DNA of 59,637 nucleotides, from NCBI GenBank assembly GCA_030018275.1, contig JASEGB010000002.1:1-59637 (forward strand), given 5' to 3'. The notes beneath the pieces are model-generated. The model was not told the origin of the DNA, did no database searches, and saw nothing but the letters and a program-made list of their open reading frames with translations. Below, in pieces: positions 16,796 to 25,377 of this stretch (positions are counted from its first letter, which is position 1; each line of letters opens with the position of its first letter). Source of the stretch: Actinomycetota bacterium (lineage in GTDB: Bacteria > Actinomycetota > Aquicultoria > Subteraquimicrobiales > Subteraquimicrobiaceae). The translations under genes and the position numbers were made by a program.

Positions 16796-18886
16796 TTAAT
16801 TTCCGGGTATAACCAGTTGGGAAAAATCGGCTATTTTCAGGAAGAGCTCAACGCACCTATTGAGAAGAGAAACTCGATTATGGCGAATCCTTTTGTCCTC
16901 CGTCATCACCAATACTTCATCAAAAAAGCGGTCAACATAGGGTCTAAGCCCCGCTAAAGCCTCTACGGCTCGATCATAATCGGCTCTCTTTAAACATTCA
17001 TCGATGATTTTCTCGACCTCAATCAATCTTTGATAGAGCTCCCTTTCCTCCTCCTCTGAAAGGAGTTGTTCTTTTACCCTGCTCCCTAGGCTGGGATTGG
17101 AAAGGTTCTTGCACCTCGTAAAGGCCACGATTAAGTCGTCCAGGATGGGACTCTGTTTATACTTGGCTATGGACACGACTCTATCCCTCAAATCCGTCAA
17201 ATTGTCGGGTTTTTCACCGAGGACTGCATTGATGATATCATAGTTGAAATCTTCGGATAGCAACTCACTTTTGAACCTCCCCATGAAAAAGTCCTTAAGC
17301 TCCATTTCAACCTCTTCGAAAGGGCGATTTTTGAAGCCCGCCTTATGATAAAGATCGAGGGAAAGATGGATCATCTCCGAGAGGGAGAGGGGAAATCGAT
17401 TCTCCAGAATTATGCTGATTATCCCCTGTCCTTGTCGACGGAGGGAATAAGGATCCTCAGAGCCTGTGGGAGGAAGTCCCACCGAAAAGTAGCCAACAAT
17501 GGTATCCAATTTATCTGCGATGCTCACGATTTTCCCCACGGGCGTTGAAGGAAGGATATCGGAGGCAAAACGGGGGAGATAATGTTCAAAGATCCCCACA
17601 GCTATGCCCTCGGGCTCACCTGAAAGGCGAGCATACTCCCTGCCCATAATCCCCTGGAGGTCTGAAAATTCTCCAACCATCTCGGTGAGCAAATCCGCTT
17701 TACTCAAATAAGCTACCCTTTCGGCCTCCTTTATAGTACCCTCGTCGACCTTGAGAGCCCGTCCAATCTCCATAACCAGATTTTGAACGCGCTTCGCCTT
17801 ATCATGAAGTGTACCCAATTTCTCCTGGAAGATTATGCCTTCAAGTTTCTCTACTCGGGCGGCAAGTGGCTCTTTCTGATCTTCCTCGTAAAAGAATTTG
17901 GCATCAGCCAGTCGAGCGATGAGTACCATTTCGTGACCTTTTCTGATGATATCATCGTGCTTTGGATCACCATTATGAACTACGATAAAGTGGGGCAAAA
18001 GATTGCCCCCTTCGTCCTCAACGGGAAAATATCTCTGATGTGACTCCATGACGGTGGCTAGGACATCATGAGGTAAAGAAACGTACTCTGAAGGGAAAGT
18101 GCCGAAGATCGTATGGGGAAATTCAACTAGGTTTACAACCTCGGCAAAGGTCTGAGGATCAATCAATGCCCTTCCACCAATTTCCTTAGCGGCTTGCTCG
18201 ATCTGATCCCTGATGATCCTCTCCCTTTTCCGATGATCCACGACGACCTTGCCCTTTTCCTCCAAAATACCGAAATAATCTCGAGGATTTTTAACCTTCA
18301 ATGGATTTTTCGCCAAAAATCTGTGTCCCCAGGTAAGATTGTTTGCTCTTAAATTATCAAGGGAGAAATCGACAACTTCATTTCCATAAAGAGCCAATAA
18401 CCACCTTATGGGTCTGACAAATCGAATCTCCCCCTTTCCCCAACACATGGACTTAGGAAAAGATAGTGATAATATGATCTGGGGAAGGAGCTTAGGAAGC
18501 AGTTGAGATGTGGGCAGACCCTTTTCCTTTTTGATGGCGAATACGTAATCCCCTTGAGGAGTAGACTTCACTACGAGATCTGTTACCTTGACCTTTTGTG
18601 CACTGGCGAATCCTATGGCCGCTGCCGTGGGTTCACCATCACTGGTGTAAGCAACCTTCCTAGCCGGACCCCTGACTTCATGCACAATCTCGCTTTGCAC
18701 TTCGGAAAGGTTGGTAACAAGCAGGACGAGTCGGCGGGGCGTCCCCACGGCATCTAAACTTAAAAAGGAGAGCCTTTTGGCTTCGAGCATCCTTGAAGCA
18801 TTTTCCCTCAATTGCTCGATGCCTAAGTTAACTGCAGAAGCGGGCATCTCCTCCGTTCCTACCTCCAGCAACAAATCTTTACCCAT
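16796..18886 (-). CDS. glyS: Glycyl-tRNA synthetase beta subunit
   Basis: Beta chain of the bacterial alpha2-beta2 GlyRS; carries tRNA-binding and editing-like parts (HD and anticodon-binding regions). 696 residues, normal length, starting MGKDLLLEVGTEEMPASAV, a family signature. The segment SLRRQGQGIISIIL in the C-terminal half is typical, and the anticodon-binding DALR-like C-terminus follows. It sits 111 bp after glyQ; that spacer contains three direct copies of CTCTAGACTTCTCCC-type sequence (18959-18996). No T-box leader is visible upstream of the pair. Confidence 0.96.
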   Translation of the reverse strand: MGKDLLLEVGTEEMPASAVNLGIEQLRENASRMLEAKRLSFLSLDAVGTPRRLVLLVTNLSEVQSEIVHEVRGPARKVAYTSDGEPTAAAIGFASAQKVKVTDLVVKSTPQGDYVFAIKKEKGLPTSQLLPKLLPQIILSLSFPKSMCWGKGEIRFVRPIRWLLALYGNEVVDFSLDNLRANNLTWGHRFLAKNPLKVKNPRDYFGILEEKGKVVVDHRKRERIIRDQIEQAAKEIGGRALIDPQTFAEVVNLVEFPHTIFGTFPSEYVSLPHDVLATVMESHQRYFPVEDEGGNLLPHFIVVHNGDPKHDDIIRKGHEMVLIARLADAKFFYEEDQKEPLAARVEKLEGIIFQEKLGTLHDKAKRVQNLVMEIGRALKVDEGTIKEAERVAYLSKADLLTEMVGEFSDLQGIMGREYARLSGEPEGIAVGIFEHYLPRFASDILPSTPVGKIVSIADKLDTIVGYFSVGLPPTGSEDPYSLRRQGQGIISIILENRFPLSLSEMIHLSLDLYHKAGFKNRPFEEVEMELKDFFMGRFKSELLSEDFNYDIINAVLGEKPDNLTDLRDRVVSIAKYKQSPILDDLIVAFTRCKNLSNPSLGSRVKEQLLSEEEERELYQRLIEVEKIIDECLKRADYDRAVEALAGLRPYVDRFFDEVLVMTEDKRIRHNRVSLLNRCVELFLKIADFSQLVIPGN

Positions 18887-18956
18887 CTCTTCTTTCCCCT
18901 ATGACTCCAGATTTCTTCAACGCTCGCCAGCAACTCCTGGTTCAGGGATGAGGGAC

Positions 18957-18997
18957 GATCCCTCTAGACTTCTCCCTCTAGACTTCTCCCTCTAGCC
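18957..18997. repeat. Triplicated 16-bp unit between glyQ and glyS
   Basis: The unit CCCTCTAGACTTCT is repeated in tandem, the last copy degenerating to CCCTCTAGCC, next to the glyQ stop. A related string (CCCTTTAGACTTCTCCCTTA) lies at 20103-20122 at the recO end. This looks like replication slippage of a simple sequence. Confidence 0.6.
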
Positions 18998-19870
18998 TTA
19001 TTTGCTTTTTAATAGGGGGAAGCCAAGTTTCTTCCTATAGGCGATATATGCCTCGGCGACACTCTTGGCCAAATCGCGGACCCGATTGATGTAGCGAGTT
19101 CGCTCCTGATGGCTGAGCACCCCCCTGGCATCAAGGAGGTTAAAGACATGAGAGCATTTAAGAACATAATCATAGGCAGGGAGAATCAAACCCTTTTTCA
19201 AAACAGTTTTTGATTCCTTTTCAAACTTACCGAACAGATCAAAAAGCATGTTCACGTTGGCGAGTTCAAAATTATATTTAGACCATTCGACCTCTCCATG
19301 ATGATGGATTTCTCCATATGTTATGCCATCTATCCACTCCAAATCGAAAATACTCCCCTTCCCCTGAAGGAACATGGCAATTCGTTCTATCCCGTAAGTT
19401 AGCTCCGCGGAAATGGGTTTCAAATCTAACCCGCCGACCTGTTGAAAGTATGTGAATTGAGTAATTTCCATCCCATCGAGCCATACTTCCCAGCCAAGAC
19501 CCCAAGCACCCAAAGTTGGGGACTCCCAATCGTCCTCGACGAATCGAACATCGTGCTTCTTGGAATCGATGCCCAGTTTCTCAAGGCTAGCCAGATAAAC
19601 ATCCTGGACATCATCGGGTGATGGTTTTAAGATGACTTGAAACTGATAATAAAATTGGAGTCTATTGGGATTTTCCCCATATCTTCCATCCGTGGGTCGA
19701 CGCGAAGGTTCCACATAAGCCACTTTCCAGGGTTCAGGTCCCAAACACCTCAAGAAAGTAGCGGGATTAAAGGTCCCCGCTCCGACCTCCACATCATGAG
19801 GTTGAGCAACTACACAACCATAATCCGCCCAGTATGATTGCAAAGTGAAGATTATCTCCTGGAAATTCAC
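18998..19870 (-). CDS. glyQ: Glycyl-tRNA synthetase alpha subunit
   Basis: Catalytic class II aminoacyl-tRNA synthetase chain that activates glycine. 290 residues, full length. Diagnostic segments: [40 protein letters not shown] (motif 2 region) and [15 protein letters not shown]. The GTG start at 19870 follows GGAGGG. It is followed by glyS in the same direction. The 220 bp upstream, before recO, contain no T-box antiterminator signature and only a fragment of simple repeat. Confidence 0.96.
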   Translation of the reverse strand: MNFQEIIFTLQSYWADYGCVVAQPHDVEVGAGTFNPATFLRCLGPEPWKVAYVEPSRRPTDGRYGENPNRLQFYYQFQVILKPSPDDVQDVYLASLEKLGIDSKKHDVRFVEDDWESPTLGAWGLGWEVWLDGMEITQFTYFQQVGGLDLKPISAELTYGIERIAMFLQGKGSIFDLEWIDGITYGEIHHHGEVEWSKYNFELANVNMLFDLFGKFEKESKTVLKKGLILPAYDYVLKCSHVFNLLDARGVLSHQERTRYINRVRDLAKSVAEAYIAYRKKLGFPLLKSK

Positions 19871-20091
19871 CTTGCCCTCCAGTTAAAAATGGAATTTGGG
19901 GTCTCGGAGGCACAATGTAAAATCTATATTCTCCATGCAATAAAAACCTCTCCTCCACGAAACCAAAACTCAGGACGAGAGGCAAAACACGATATGGAAG
20001 TTTGAGGTAATACTAACAAAGGAAATAAGAGCAGTCAACATCAACTTCAGGATAAGGGACGAATCAAGAATCTAGAGGGAAAAATCTTTTC

Positions 20092-20922
20092 CTATTTTCT
20101 CATCCCTTTAGACTTCTCCCTTATCCCTTTCCCTGCTTTAGAGAGGTACTTTCGACTTTTAAGCCTCACTTGCAAATGATAATTCACATAACCCTGAGTC
20201 AATTTAAAGAGTTCCTCCTCCACCTTTTGGTCGATTTCAATCCCCGATATCTCCTCGATATCCATGAAAAGCAATCGATTGAGCATATCGATGGATTGAG
20301 AGGAAATTGGAATGGCATTTACATCAGCCTCCCTGCCGGCAGGCACGGTGTGGTTGCATCTCATGCATATTATACCGCCTAATTCGCAACTAAATTTAGC
20401 CTGCCTGCCGGTAGGCACGGCCCTCGAGCTTGATGCACTTAAGTGTCTCCCGCAAACCACACAATTAAAGAGACTGGGATGAAACCCTGAGATGGACATG
20501 AGTTGAATATCGAAGGTGATGAGGAGGAGTCGAAGGTTCGCTTTAATTTTCGCGAGAGTCCCCAAAACGGTGAGGAGAAACTCAAAAAGCTGACTATCTT
20601 TCTCTCCATCGGGAGTAATTTTGTCAACCAGGTCGAGCATGGCCAGACCATATTCCACCTTCTCTAAATCATCTCGGATATCCTTGAAAGAGGAGATGAT
20701 CTCCGCTTGAGCGACGGTATCCAAATTCCTTCCCTGATATACCAATAGATCTACGTGAGTGAAAGGTTCAAGTCTACTGCCAAACTTACTGGTCGTTCTT
20801 CGAATGCCCTTTGCCACTGCACTTATTTTGCCTCGAGAATTGGTGTAGATTGTGATTATCTTATCGGCTTCGCCGAGTTTTATGGATTTCAGTACAATAC
20901 CTTGGGTCTTATATAAGGACAC
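20092..20922 (-). CDS. recO: DNA repair protein RecO with two palindrome insertions
   Basis: Anneals and loads RecA in the RecFOR recombination pathway. 276 residues; the N-terminal OB fold begins LYKTQGIVLKSIKLGEADKI and contains GRGK-like SRGKISAVAKGIRR. The zinc motif is present as CVVCG and ELGGIICMRC. Two LPAGR-type palindromic elements are inserted in frame: RAVPTGRQAKF inside the zinc loop (between the two Cys pairs) and TVPAGREADV just after it. They lengthen a usually 240-260-residue protein. GTG start follows GAGGGG. The era GTPase gene, often just upstream of recO, is absent here; deoC occupies the place. Confidence 0.93.
   Translation of the reverse strand: MSLYKTQGIVLKSIKLGEADKIITIYTNSRGKISAVAKGIRRTTSKFGSRLEPFTHVDLLVYQGRNLDTVAQAEIISSFKDIRDDLEKVEYGLAMLDLVDKITPDGEKDSQLFEFLLTVLGTLAKIKANLRLLLITFDIQLMSISGFHPSLFNCVVCGRHLSASSSRAVPTGRQAKFSCELGGIICMRCNHTVPAGREADVNAIPISSQSIDMLNRLLFMDIEEISGIEIDQKVEEELFKLTQGYVNYHLQVRLKSRKYLSKAGKGIREKSKGMRK
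20329..20349. repeat. In-frame palindromic element, second copy in recO
   Basis: Contains the perfect palindrome CCTGCCGGCAGG at 20332-20343 followed by CACGG, translated on the minus strand as VPAGREA. It lies 57 bp from the other recO copy, in the same orientation. Confidence 0.85.
20399..20421. repeat. In-frame palindromic element, first copy in recO
   Basis: CCTGCCTGCCGGTAGGCACGG carries one mismatch in the palindrome and is translated as VPTGRQA within the zinc-binding loop. Both recO copies share the trailing GGCACGG, so one may derive from the other. Confidence 0.8.
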
Positions 20923-21032
20923 TAAAAACCCCTCGCAAATCCTCCATGTTAGCTCTGAGGCTCAGTGGCTCAGCTTCAGAGCTCCTAGCTTCCCATTAGC
21001 TTATAACTCGATTCACAGCCAACCCTTCCCAA

Positions 21033-21755
21033 TTATCGCGACTTTTGACCCTTGACTCCTAGCTTTTGGAGGAATTCTTCCATAATCTGGACTCCAGCAC
21101 TTGTTCCAATGCGGGACGCACCAGCATCTAGCATCATCATGACCTGTTCGTATGTTCTTATGCCCCCGGAGGCTTTAATGCCTATTTCAGGACTTACTGA
21201 CTCCCGCAAGAGCATTACATCCTCAATGGTAGCACCTCCCGGACCAAACCCCGTTGAGGTTTTAACAAAATCCGCTCCCGCCTCCTCGACGACTCTGCAA
21301 GCAATGCGCTTCTCCATATTGGTGAGATAACAAGTTTCTATGATCACCTTGACTAAAATCGTACCCGCACTTTCCTCGATTTCCTTTTGTCGTACTACAT
21401 CCACAACGGTATGGATATCACGGTGGACGATTTCCAAATCTCCAGCTTTTAGGGCTCCGATGTTCATCACCATATCGATCTCTCGAGCCCCCCGTTCAAT
21501 CACATTCTCAGCCTCAAAACGCTTGGTGATTGGGGCGCTCGCCCCCAGGGGGAAACCCACCACAGTGCCTACCTTTACTGGGGAATTCTTAAGAAGTTCA
21601 GCGGCCAAATTGACGTAAAAGGGATTGACAAATACCGTTGCAAAATTATATGCCCTCGCTTCCCTGCATAATCTCCTTATATCCTCCGGGATTGCATCTG
21701 GTCGTAAGAGGGTATAGTCGATGCTTTTGGCCAGCTCTCCTTTAGTGATGGTCAT
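21033..21755 (-). CDS. deoC: Deoxyribose-phosphate aldolase
   Basis: Reversibly splits 2-deoxyribose 5-phosphate into acetaldehyde and glyceraldehyde 3-phosphate in deoxynucleoside breakdown. 240 residues, a TIM barrel. Key pieces: the N-terminal IDYTLLRPDA, VGFPLGAS, the Schiff-base region VKVIIETCYL, DFVKTSTGFGPGGAT, and IKASGGIRT with the second catalytic Lys. ATG 21755 is preceded by a GGGGGCG site. It lies near cytidine deaminase (cdd), which fits a nucleoside salvage neighbourhood. Confidence 0.96.
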   Translation of the reverse strand: MTITKGELAKSIDYTLLRPDAIPEDIRRLCREARAYNFATVFVNPFYVNLAAELLKNSPVKVGTVVGFPLGASAPITKRFEAENVIERGAREIDMVMNIGALKAGDLEIVHRDIHTVVDVVRQKEIEESAGTILVKVIIETCYLTNMEKRIACRVVEEAGADFVKTSTGFGPGGATIEDVMLLRESVSPEIGIKASGGIRTYEQVMMMLDAGASRIGTSAGVQIMEEFLQKLGVKGQKSR

Positions 21756-21833
21756 CCGCGCCCCCTAGCAATCATTGGTGGAATCGACCAAAAATGAGTT
21801 AATTATGCCATAGACATAATTTCAAAAAGTAAG

Positions 21834-21975
21834 GCTTTAAAAATCCTAAATTCAAAATCCTAAATCTTGTTTCATTTTGTTTTGAAACTTTGGATTGTTC
21901 AACTGAGTTCACAACGAAGTTTTGGTCTATTTGATATTGTTTAGAATTTGGTGCTTTGTGCTTAAGATTTAAAAC
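21834..21975. repeat. AT-rich repeat, deoC-cdd gap
   Basis: Begins AAATCCTAAATTCAAAATCC and continues with TTTCATTTTGTTTTG, GATATTGTTTAGAATTTG and AAGATTTAAAAC. The same string order appears at 38062-38205 between rpsT and holA, and the arms are partly complementary. It fills the centre of the 326-bp deoC-cdd gap; the remainder shows no gene. Confidence 0.65.
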
Positions 21976-22081
21976 ATTCCTTTGCTTAAGGATAATGTTT
22001 TGGCAAAAAAGAGCTTCTGCCGTAGCGATTTATGTCTAGCCTATAAATAATATTATGTGGAGGAGACTGGTATCGTTAATC

Positions 22082-22498
22082 TTATCCTAGTACAAAAGGT
22101 TTGGGAAGTAGCTCCCTAGCGGTCATTACGAGCCGCTTCCCCTCAAGATTCACCATAAGAATGGATATATCTGGATTGAATTCAAAGAGAACCTGCCTAC
22201 AAGCACCACATGGAGAACATGGTTCCTTGGTATCCGTCACAACCACGAGTTTGGTAAAATCACTGCATCCTTCAGAAACAGCCTTTAATAGGGCAACCCT
22301 CTCAGCACAAATGGATAAACCACATGAGGCATTCTCAATGTTACATCCAGTGAAAATTCGACCATCAGAAGCCAAAAGAGCCACTCCAACTCTAAAACTA
22401 GAGTAAGGAGCATAGGCTTTAAGACGGGCTTGCTTTGCTATCTCGATTAACTCTTCTTCTTTCAATGTCACCTCAATCAATACAAATTTAAGATGCAT
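22082..22498 (-). CDS. cdd: Cytidine deaminase
   Basis: Hydrolyses cytidine and deoxycytidine to uridine forms in pyrimidine salvage. Small tetramer-type enzyme of about 127-138 residues. The zinc site is CAE (in LSICAERVALL) with PCGACRQ, and the substrate region NIENASCG is present. The ATG at 22498 gives 11 extra N-terminal residues; the TTG at 22465, preceded by GAGGTG, would give the usual length and may be the real start. Neighbours deoC and dgt also belong to deoxynucleotide metabolism. Confidence 0.95.
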   Translation of the reverse strand: MHLKFVLIEVTLKEEELIEIAKQARLKAYAPYSSFRVGVALLASDGRIFTGCNIENASCGLSICAERVALLKAVSEGCSDFTKLVVVTDTKEPCSPCGACRQVLFEFNPDISILMVNLEGKRLVMTARELLPKPFVLG

Positions 22499-22574
22499 TT
22501 TATAGCCTAGACATAATTCACGCTTAATAATTCGAGATCACTCTATTTATGTCTAGGGCACGCTGCATTTTGGA

Positions 22575-23849
22575 TTATTTTGACTGGTTTTCGAGTTTAT
22601 CGGGATTTTTGGTTATTAAAATCTTGGAAATTCTTCTCCCAACCACCTTTTCTACAGTGAAGGTGAGTCCCTCGAAATCGACCTTCTCTCTCTCAGATGG
22701 AATCTTGCCCACTAAATTATAAACAAAACCACCGATCGTATCACATTCAAAATCGGGGAGATTTGTGCCCAAAATCTCATTTACCTCATCCAAGTTGACC
22801 CTGGCATCGACTCTTATATTGTTATCGTCGATTCGCTCGATCATGACCTTTTCCAAATCATATTCGTCGTAAATCTCTCCCACTATTTCTTCAAGAAGAT
22901 CTTCTATGGTAACAAGCCCAGCGGTACCCCCGTACTCATCGACCACTATGGCCATATGTTGTCTCTTGCGCTGGAGTTCCCTTAAAAGTTCGCTCACCTT
23001 TTTTGTTTCGGGGATATAATGAACCGGTCGAACGAGTTTTTTCAAAGGAATTTTTGCATTCCCCTTCGCCACCTGGGTCAAAAGATCCTTGGAATATATG
23101 ATCCCTATGATATTGTCCACGGTGTCTTCATAGACGGGAATTCTGGAATGTTTCTCCTTAGCAAAGAGAGCGAGAACCTCTTCCGAGGAAGCATTACTAT
23201 CCACGCATACCATATCCATCCTGGGAACCATTACTTCTCTTACAACCGTGTCCCCAAACTCAAAGACGCTATGAATCATCTCCTTCTCTTGTTCCTCAAT
23301 TACGCCCTCTTTCTCCCCCACGGAGACCATCGTCTTTAATTCCTCCTCAGTAATGAATGGACCTTCCTTCATGGTCTTCCCGCCAAAAAGTCTTATGAAC
23401 ATGTTGGCAATGAAAATAAACAATCGAGCTATGGGAAAGAGAACTATGCACAGGAGGGAAATGGGTCTGGCAACCAACAATGCAATTCGCTCCGCATTCT
23501 GTGCAGAGAAGGTCTTAGGGGTAATTTCTCCATAAACAAGAACCAAGAAGGTAACTACCCCGGTGGAAATTACGGCGGGATAGCTTAGACCAAGATTTGC
23601 CGCCGTGACCGCGGCTAGTGAAGCGGCACCAATGTTCACAAGGTTATTCAACAAAAGAATCGTGGCCAAAAATCTGGCTGGGTGTTCCAAAAGAGCCTCT
23701 AAGATAGCCGCTCCAGAAACTTTTTCCTCGACCATGTGTTTAACTTTGATGCGATTCACCGAGGTAAGAGCGGTCTCAGCGGCAGACGAAAAGGCAGAAA
23801 GCACAAGTAAGGTCAGGAAACCAATCAGCGATAATATGCTACTTTCCAA
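22575..23849 (-). CDS. CNNM/CorC-HlyC-type membrane protein with CBS pair
   Basis: An integral membrane protein of 424 residues. The N-terminal DUF21 (CNNM) domain has four hydrophobic segments and the signature SSAAETALTSVNRIKVKHM. Then comes a CBS pair (VMVPRMDMVCVD, HSRIPVYEDTVDNIIGIIY; QHMAIVVDEYGGTAGLVTIED) and a C-terminal CorC_HlyC domain (TIGGFVYNLVGKIPSEREKV). Members are implicated in Mg2+/Co2+ efflux or divalent-ion homeostasis; older hemolysin names are misleading. TTG start at 23849 follows AGGAGG. It belongs to the ybeY-phoH gene neighbourhood, as in many bacteria. Confidence 0.93.
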   Translation of the reverse strand: MESSILSLIGFLTLLVLSAFSSAAETALTSVNRIKVKHMVEEKVSGAAILEALLEHPARFLATILLLNNLVNIGAASLAAVTAANLGLSYPAVISTGVVTFLVLVYGEITPKTFSAQNAERIALLVARPISLLCIVLFPIARLFIFIANMFIRLFGGKTMKEGPFITEEELKTMVSVGEKEGVIEEQEKEMIHSVFEFGDTVVREVMVPRMDMVCVDSNASSEEVLALFAKEKHSRIPVYEDTVDNIIGIIYSKDLLTQVAKGNAKIPLKKLVRPVHYIPETKKVSELLRELQRKRQHMAIVVDEYGGTAGLVTIEDLLEEIVGEIYDEYDLEKVMIERIDDNNIRVDARVNLDEVNEILGTNLPDFECDTIGGFVYNLVGKIPSEREKVDFEGLTFTVEKVVGRRISKILITKNPDKLENQSK

Positions 23850-24082
23850 GTTGACTCCTCCTAGTACTATCGTACAGCATCTTATACCCTTCCCACAATA
23901 TGTATCATTCCCACAATATGCATCATTTCAAATTCAAAATTCAAAATGTTTAAACTAGTTTGGCAAAAAGCTTTATTAATGCTCCAGCCAGCCAGTCTCA
24001 AATTCTCAAGATTTGAGAGCACTCAGCCGACTAATTTAACTGACTATATATCCAATAAAGAATAAATTTGAAAACTAAATTT

Positions 24083-24150
24083 GGGTTAACACTATGGTCG
24101 GGTGAAGTGCCTCGAATGTCTAAGATGTAAACCTGACTCGTTAATAGTCC
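24083..24150 (+). repeat. Dispersed intergenic repeat, copy A
   Basis: Reads GGGTTAACACTATGGTCGGG, then GTGAAGTGCCTCGAATGTCT, ending in GTAAACCTGACTCGTTAATA. The reverse complement of 31890-31957 is nearly identical, and 58493-58549 shares the second half. It lies in the 370-bp gap between the CNNM gene and dgkA/pap2. An AT-rich fragment (24155-24203) like the one at 16690-16732 follows directly; the first 200 bp of the gap hold nothing recognised. Confidence 0.8.
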
Positions 24151-24220
24151 AATTTACATTTTGATCTGTAATTTTGATTTTTGCACTTTGATTTTTGCAT
24201 TCACTTGGCAAGGCATATCA

Positions 24221-24928
24221 CTATAGATGAAAAAGTTGGAAAATTAGAGCCGTGACCAGGATACCTAGGGCAGCACCGGTCAAAACCTCGATATAAGAAT
24301 GAATACCATATTCCATCCTACTATGGAATACCAGTAGTGCCAGGAGGAAACCTAGAGTGGCTATGAGAACATTGTTGCTAATAAAAGCGATGGCTGTAAA
24401 GAGACAACCGGCAAGAGCACTATGCCCGCTGATCATTCCCCCTCGAAGAAAGCTCTTCTCCCCAATCCAGGCTTTCACCGCAATTGAAAGTAAGATTACA
24501 AGCAAAATTCCAATGCAAGTTATGTGAATGGGTGAATGTCTTACAGCCTGCAATATCCTCAAGGTATAAGGATTTAGCCTTTTGAAAAATATCAGATAGC
24601 CGAGAAAAACAGCGTTTAAGCTGGCAACAAGCACAGCAGCAGCCGCTACATCCTTGGCGATCTTTGCCAGAGGATCGAAGGTTGTGGTCACGACATCGAT
24701 GGCAAATTCAATGGCGGTGTTAATAAGCTCGGTTATGAACACCAAGGAGATGGCGAAGAGCAAAGCCATAAATTCAAGGCGACTTACGTTTAAAACGAGA
24801 CTTGCCCCGAGCACAATCGCAGCCACGAAGAAATGAATTCTCATATTCCTTTGGCTCTTAAGGACATAGATTATGCCATCGATGGCATAGTTAAAGCTCT
24901 TTAAAAGAGAGCGATTCTTCGTCTTCAT
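24221..24928 (-). CDS. DgkA-PAP2 fusion: undecaprenol kinase-like and lipid phosphatase
   Basis: Two membrane domains in one chain of 235 residues. The N-terminal half is a diacylglycerol/undecaprenol kinase: RNMRIHFFVAAIVLG, then ELINTAIEFAIDVVT and DPLAKIAKDVAAAAVL. The C-terminal half is a PAP2 phosphatase: RGGMISGHSALAG (SGH motif) and HSRMEYGIHSYIEVL (SR-x5-H motif). In gene terms the kinase makes, and the phosphatase removes, the phosphate on a lipid carrier. Kinase-phosphatase fusions of this type are known beside ybeY in some bacteria. Its ATG overlaps the ybeY stop (ATGA), so translation is coupled. Confidence 0.93.
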   Translation of the reverse strand: MKTKNRSLLKSFNYAIDGIIYVLKSQRNMRIHFFVAAIVLGASLVLNVSRLEFMALLFAISLVFITELINTAIEFAIDVVTTTFDPLAKIAKDVAAAAVLVASLNAVFLGYLIFFKRLNPYTLRILQAVRHSPIHITCIGILLVILLSIAVKAWIGEKSFLRGGMISGHSALAGCLFTAIAFISNNVLIATLGFLLALLVFHSRMEYGIHSYIEVLTGAALGILVTALIFQLFHL

Positions 24929-25377
24929 TTTCGGATCCGTCGCCTCTTAAAAAAGCGAGATAAAATTTCCCTCTCTCGATCCCTCATAAGCTTGGCTTTC
25001 TTGCGTTCCTCATGATCGTAGCGGAGCAGGTGCAATATGCCGTGAACCAGCAACAAACACAATTCCTCGACGATGGATTGGCCATATTTTTTTGCCTGAT
25101 GTTCTGCGATTTGAGGACAAATTACAACATCGCCCAAAAATTTTGGAAAGGAAGTTTTGGGGGTCTCCTCTAACAAGGGAAAGGAAAGGACATCCGTCGG
25201 TTCATCGATACCTCTATACTTCAAATTCAAATTACGGATTGCCGTTTGATCCACCAAAGCTACACTCAATTCCACGGGTGGTTCAACACCCTCACAAAGC
25301 AACGTATAACGAGCTAAGTCCCGGAGTAAACCCAAATTAACAGGGACCTCGGACTGGTTACTTACGAGGATTTCCAT
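24925..25377 (-). CDS. ybeY: Endoribonuclease YbeY
   Basis: Zinc-dependent single-strand endoribonuclease for 16S rRNA 3'-end maturation and ribosome quality control. The catalytic zinc motif H-x3-H-x5-H is present as HGILHLLRYDH, and the family segment NLKYRGIDEPTDVLSFPL precedes it. ATG 25377 with GGGAG seven bases upstream gives about 150 residues, typical; an earlier frame start at 25422 would overlap pgpH heavily. It overlaps the end of pgpH by 20 bp and dgkA/pap2 by 4 bp: one operon phoH-pgpH-ybeY-dgkA. Confidence 0.96.
   Translation of the reverse strand: MEILVSNQSEVPVNLGLLRDLARYTLLCEGVEPPVELSVALVDQTAIRNLNLKYRGIDEPTDVLSFPLLEETPKTSFPKFLGDVVICPQIAEHQAKKYGQSIVEELCLLLVHGILHLLRYDHEERKKAKLMRDREREILSRFFKRRRIRK

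Noticed and set aside
19871-20091. T-box riboswitch before glyQS (also checked before leuS)
   Set aside because: No antiterminator signature (GGTGGNACCGCG type) is visible in either upstream region.
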